From Symbiotaphrina buchneri (Eukaryota; Ascomycota; Symbiotaphrinales; Symbiotaphrinaceae), in NCBI GenBank assembly GCA_001599915.1, contig BCIG01000017.1, positions 186,001-250,000 on the forward strand: a stretch of DNA of 64,000 nt. The letters are read 5' to 3'. The notes below the pieces were generated by a model. The model did no database searches, was not told the DNA's origin, and saw nothing but the letters and a program-made list of their open reading frames with translations. A program made the translations under genes and the position numbers. Positions 62,137 to 64,000 of this stretch are shown here, one piece after another. Each line of letters begins with the position of its first letter. The stretch's first letter is position 1.

Positions 62137-64000
62137 TCATACTGTGATAGTTACTGGTGGTTGTGGATTCGCCTTCGCGCGGCAGTCCTGACAAATCCAC
62201 CCAAGTCGAGCCTCCTCAACCCCTACACACGACAAATGATAGCGGCCTACTCTGCAATAGATCTGGGACAATGAACCAGTCAGTAAGAGTGTCAAGCTGG
62301 AATCAAAGTTGCAGTCTACTTTGAAGTTTGACTTACTCCACTAGAGCATGTAACGGAAGCATCATCTTGCAAAACATGCTCGCCACAGAGACAAACCTCT
62401 TTGGAATGAGGTGAATATAAGCCGTGAGATTGCCGCTTGTGTTGAGCGACTTGGTCGAATTCTTTCTTTTGCGGGTCGATGGAAAGGTCTGCCGCCATCA
62501 ACGTTGTTTTTTCCACGACAACTCTTGGCTTTTCTTGCGTATGATAGCCATTCACGTGAGTATTCGACACGTCCTGCATCTCGATGTCCTCGCCGTTCCT
62601 GGGTCTTGAGGTCTCGCTGTCATTGTCAACGTCCATCCGATCACCGGGTGCACTGTGGACACCATTTGTATGAGGCACCCTGTTTTCTTCTAGCTCACGT
62701 AAAGTCACGGTTTGTTCCCTGACATCATTGACCGAGGGTACTTCTGCTCTTCGATTCACACCTCGGATCATTTCGAGGCACTTTCGGATGTCGAGGACTG
62801 AAATCACGCCGTACAAGAGGAGTTTTGAAGCCTTCTTTGTGAATTCATGGAGCATCTGTTCGTCTTGAAGCCAGCTCTTGTTTGCTCTGCAAAACCTTAC
62901 CAAGGCTTGTGGTACGTAAACCTGAGCGGCCAGGTTCTCTTCCAGCATGTGCCTATCGAAACGCTTGATGAATTCCTTCTCTGCTATTGAAAGATCCGTA
63001 AAGTCGTCAATGGTTTCCGAGTGCTTCTGTTTGAGCCAAGCCTCATCCACATCATCGTCACTTTCACTCAGCTCTTCGCCCTCCTTCAATGGTCTCTTCG
63101 TGTTCGTACGGAAAAAGGCCTTTCCTGCTGGAGCCGCTGGTACTCGGAATTTCCTTTTACGACGCGGTGGAATTTCTGGTACTGTATCCGCGTCCGCGTG
63201 TAATGACACACTTGGATAAGGCTGTGGTTGGACCTCGCGTTCGAGGGCAGGAGATGTGGCTTTAACCGGCCCCTTCTTCTTGTGCGTTTTGCTAGTGCCG
63301 CCGCTCCAGCGCTGATCTCCTGCCAGATATTCTTGGAGATTGAAAGGCCTCTTTGGCCTCACCCAATCCATCAATTTCCATTCCTTTGATTTGCTGCTCA
63401 GACCAAGTAGACCAGGCTGCTCCTCGGTCGAAGCGCCTACTCTGATGACTATATCATCGTCTACAGTTCTTGACGATCTGCCCTGTCTGTGGACCTTGAA
63501 ATCAAAGAGAGGATGCCCAGTCACCAGATGGAAATGTAGCAGTTCACGAGAGCCAAAGTCACGCCCTCTGCAAAGAGGGCAGAGGAAGCCTGTAGCCTGA
63601 ATCTTCCTTGAGTCTGGCGCGTCGTTGGAAAACCAATTGCCCAGAATGTAGGTCAGACGAACAGGAGTGGCTGATGGGCCTGAATCCGACTCTGGTGGTG
63701 TAGGCAGCCTAGCAGCTGGTCGCTCTGATAGGCTCGAATTGTAGCGTTGTAGCGGGGTGGACAGTCTTGACCATAAGACATCAAGTTTGATGCTGTAGCC
63801 AGTCGGTTCACCATGCGTTTCTCCCACGCGGTTACGAAGATCAAGAGTCAACGTCTTCATGGAATCTGATGGCACGAACGTGGTTTTACCCGATACGTAC
63901 TCTGTGGATGTAGGACATCCAGATTGAACGCCGATGGCCGGAAGCAGCGGCCATGACTGCTTCCCATGGATCGGACTTAAGGAGACGCGAATGAGATATT
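62137..64000 (-). CDS. SUZ12: Polycomb SUZ12 homolog with C-terminal PHD finger (5' end outside window)
   Basis: Exons (transcript order) from beyond 64000 down to 62337, then 62262-62137, in phase; about 596 residues are visible and the frame is open at the right edge. A C2H2-type zinc finger of the SUZ12 kind is present (FLCPLCRGRDFGSRELLHFH, then TGHPLFDFKV). The VEFS-box follows (LKQKHSETIDDFTDLSIAEK, then EFIKRFDRHML and LVRFCRANKSWL), the part that binds the catalytic subunit E(z)/Kmt6. A disordered linker leads to CLCGEHVLQDDASVTCSSG, which the splice joins to IYCRVGRYHLSCVGV and GWICQDC: a complete C4HC3 PHD finger. SUZ12 is a core subunit of PRC2, which methylates H3K27. The stop at 62137 assumes no further exon; a GTATGA donor directly before it is a possible alternative. 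Confidence 0.87.

Overview
The window is nuclear DNA of a filamentous ascomycete (Pezizomycotina). It has about two dozen protein genes in 64 kb, with short introns (mostly 45-100 nt, GT..CTRAY..AG), compact intergenic gaps and fungal-type proteins (Brix-type Brx1, fungal Pga1, 2EXR and F-box proteins). The SUZ12-type gene at the right edge implies a lineage that kept PRC2 (H3K27 methylation). I cannot name the genus. I assembled exons by hand, checking that reading phase is kept at each junction. In most multi-exon genes every junction agrees; the exceptions are flagged.

Left part (1-19 kb): the 3' end of a CCCH zinc-finger gene; an unrecognised acidic, probably nuclear protein; mitochondrial HSP60; cofilin; a GET5-like ubiquitin-domain protein; the 25S rRNA methyltransferase NOP2; then, on the minus strand, F1-ATPase beta (ATP2) and glycogen branching enzyme (GLC3/GBE). 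Between NOP2 and ATP2 lies a degenerate segmental duplication, one copy of which has expanded into a 12-bp minisatellite.

Middle (19-32 kb): a gene-poor 2.9-kb stretch with a non-autonomous DNA transposon (MITE), then mitochondrial ClpX, cytochrome c oxidase subunit 5 (COX IV family), GAPDH and a class II (Hda1-type) histone deacetylase with a C-terminal Arb2 domain.

Right part (32-64 kb): a long coiled-coil protein whose upstream exons carry a CCCH finger; RuvB-like 2 (reptin); a 1,039-residue chromodomain protein; Rab11/Ypt31 GTPase; BRX1; a 2EXR-type protein; an F-box protein; a WW-domain protein; the endocytic scaffold EDE1 (three EH domains plus UBA, with a likely GC-AG intron); alpha-tubulin; a PGA1-like GPI-mannosyltransferase II subunit; a small tandem F-box-like gene with a broken-looking tail; and the 3' two-thirds of a SUZ12 (VEFS-box) gene that ends in a PHD finger.

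Most genes are housekeeping and neighbours do not form a pathway. The loose theme is chromatin: HDA1-type deacetylase, chromodomain protein, reptin and SUZ12. I see no secondary-metabolite cluster, no CRISPR-like or defence system, no rRNA or tRNA gene and no retroelement. The least explained items are the 1.8-5 kb protein, the chromodomain protein's C-terminal half, the CCCH/coiled-coil protein, the SUZ12-PHD fusion and the MITE.
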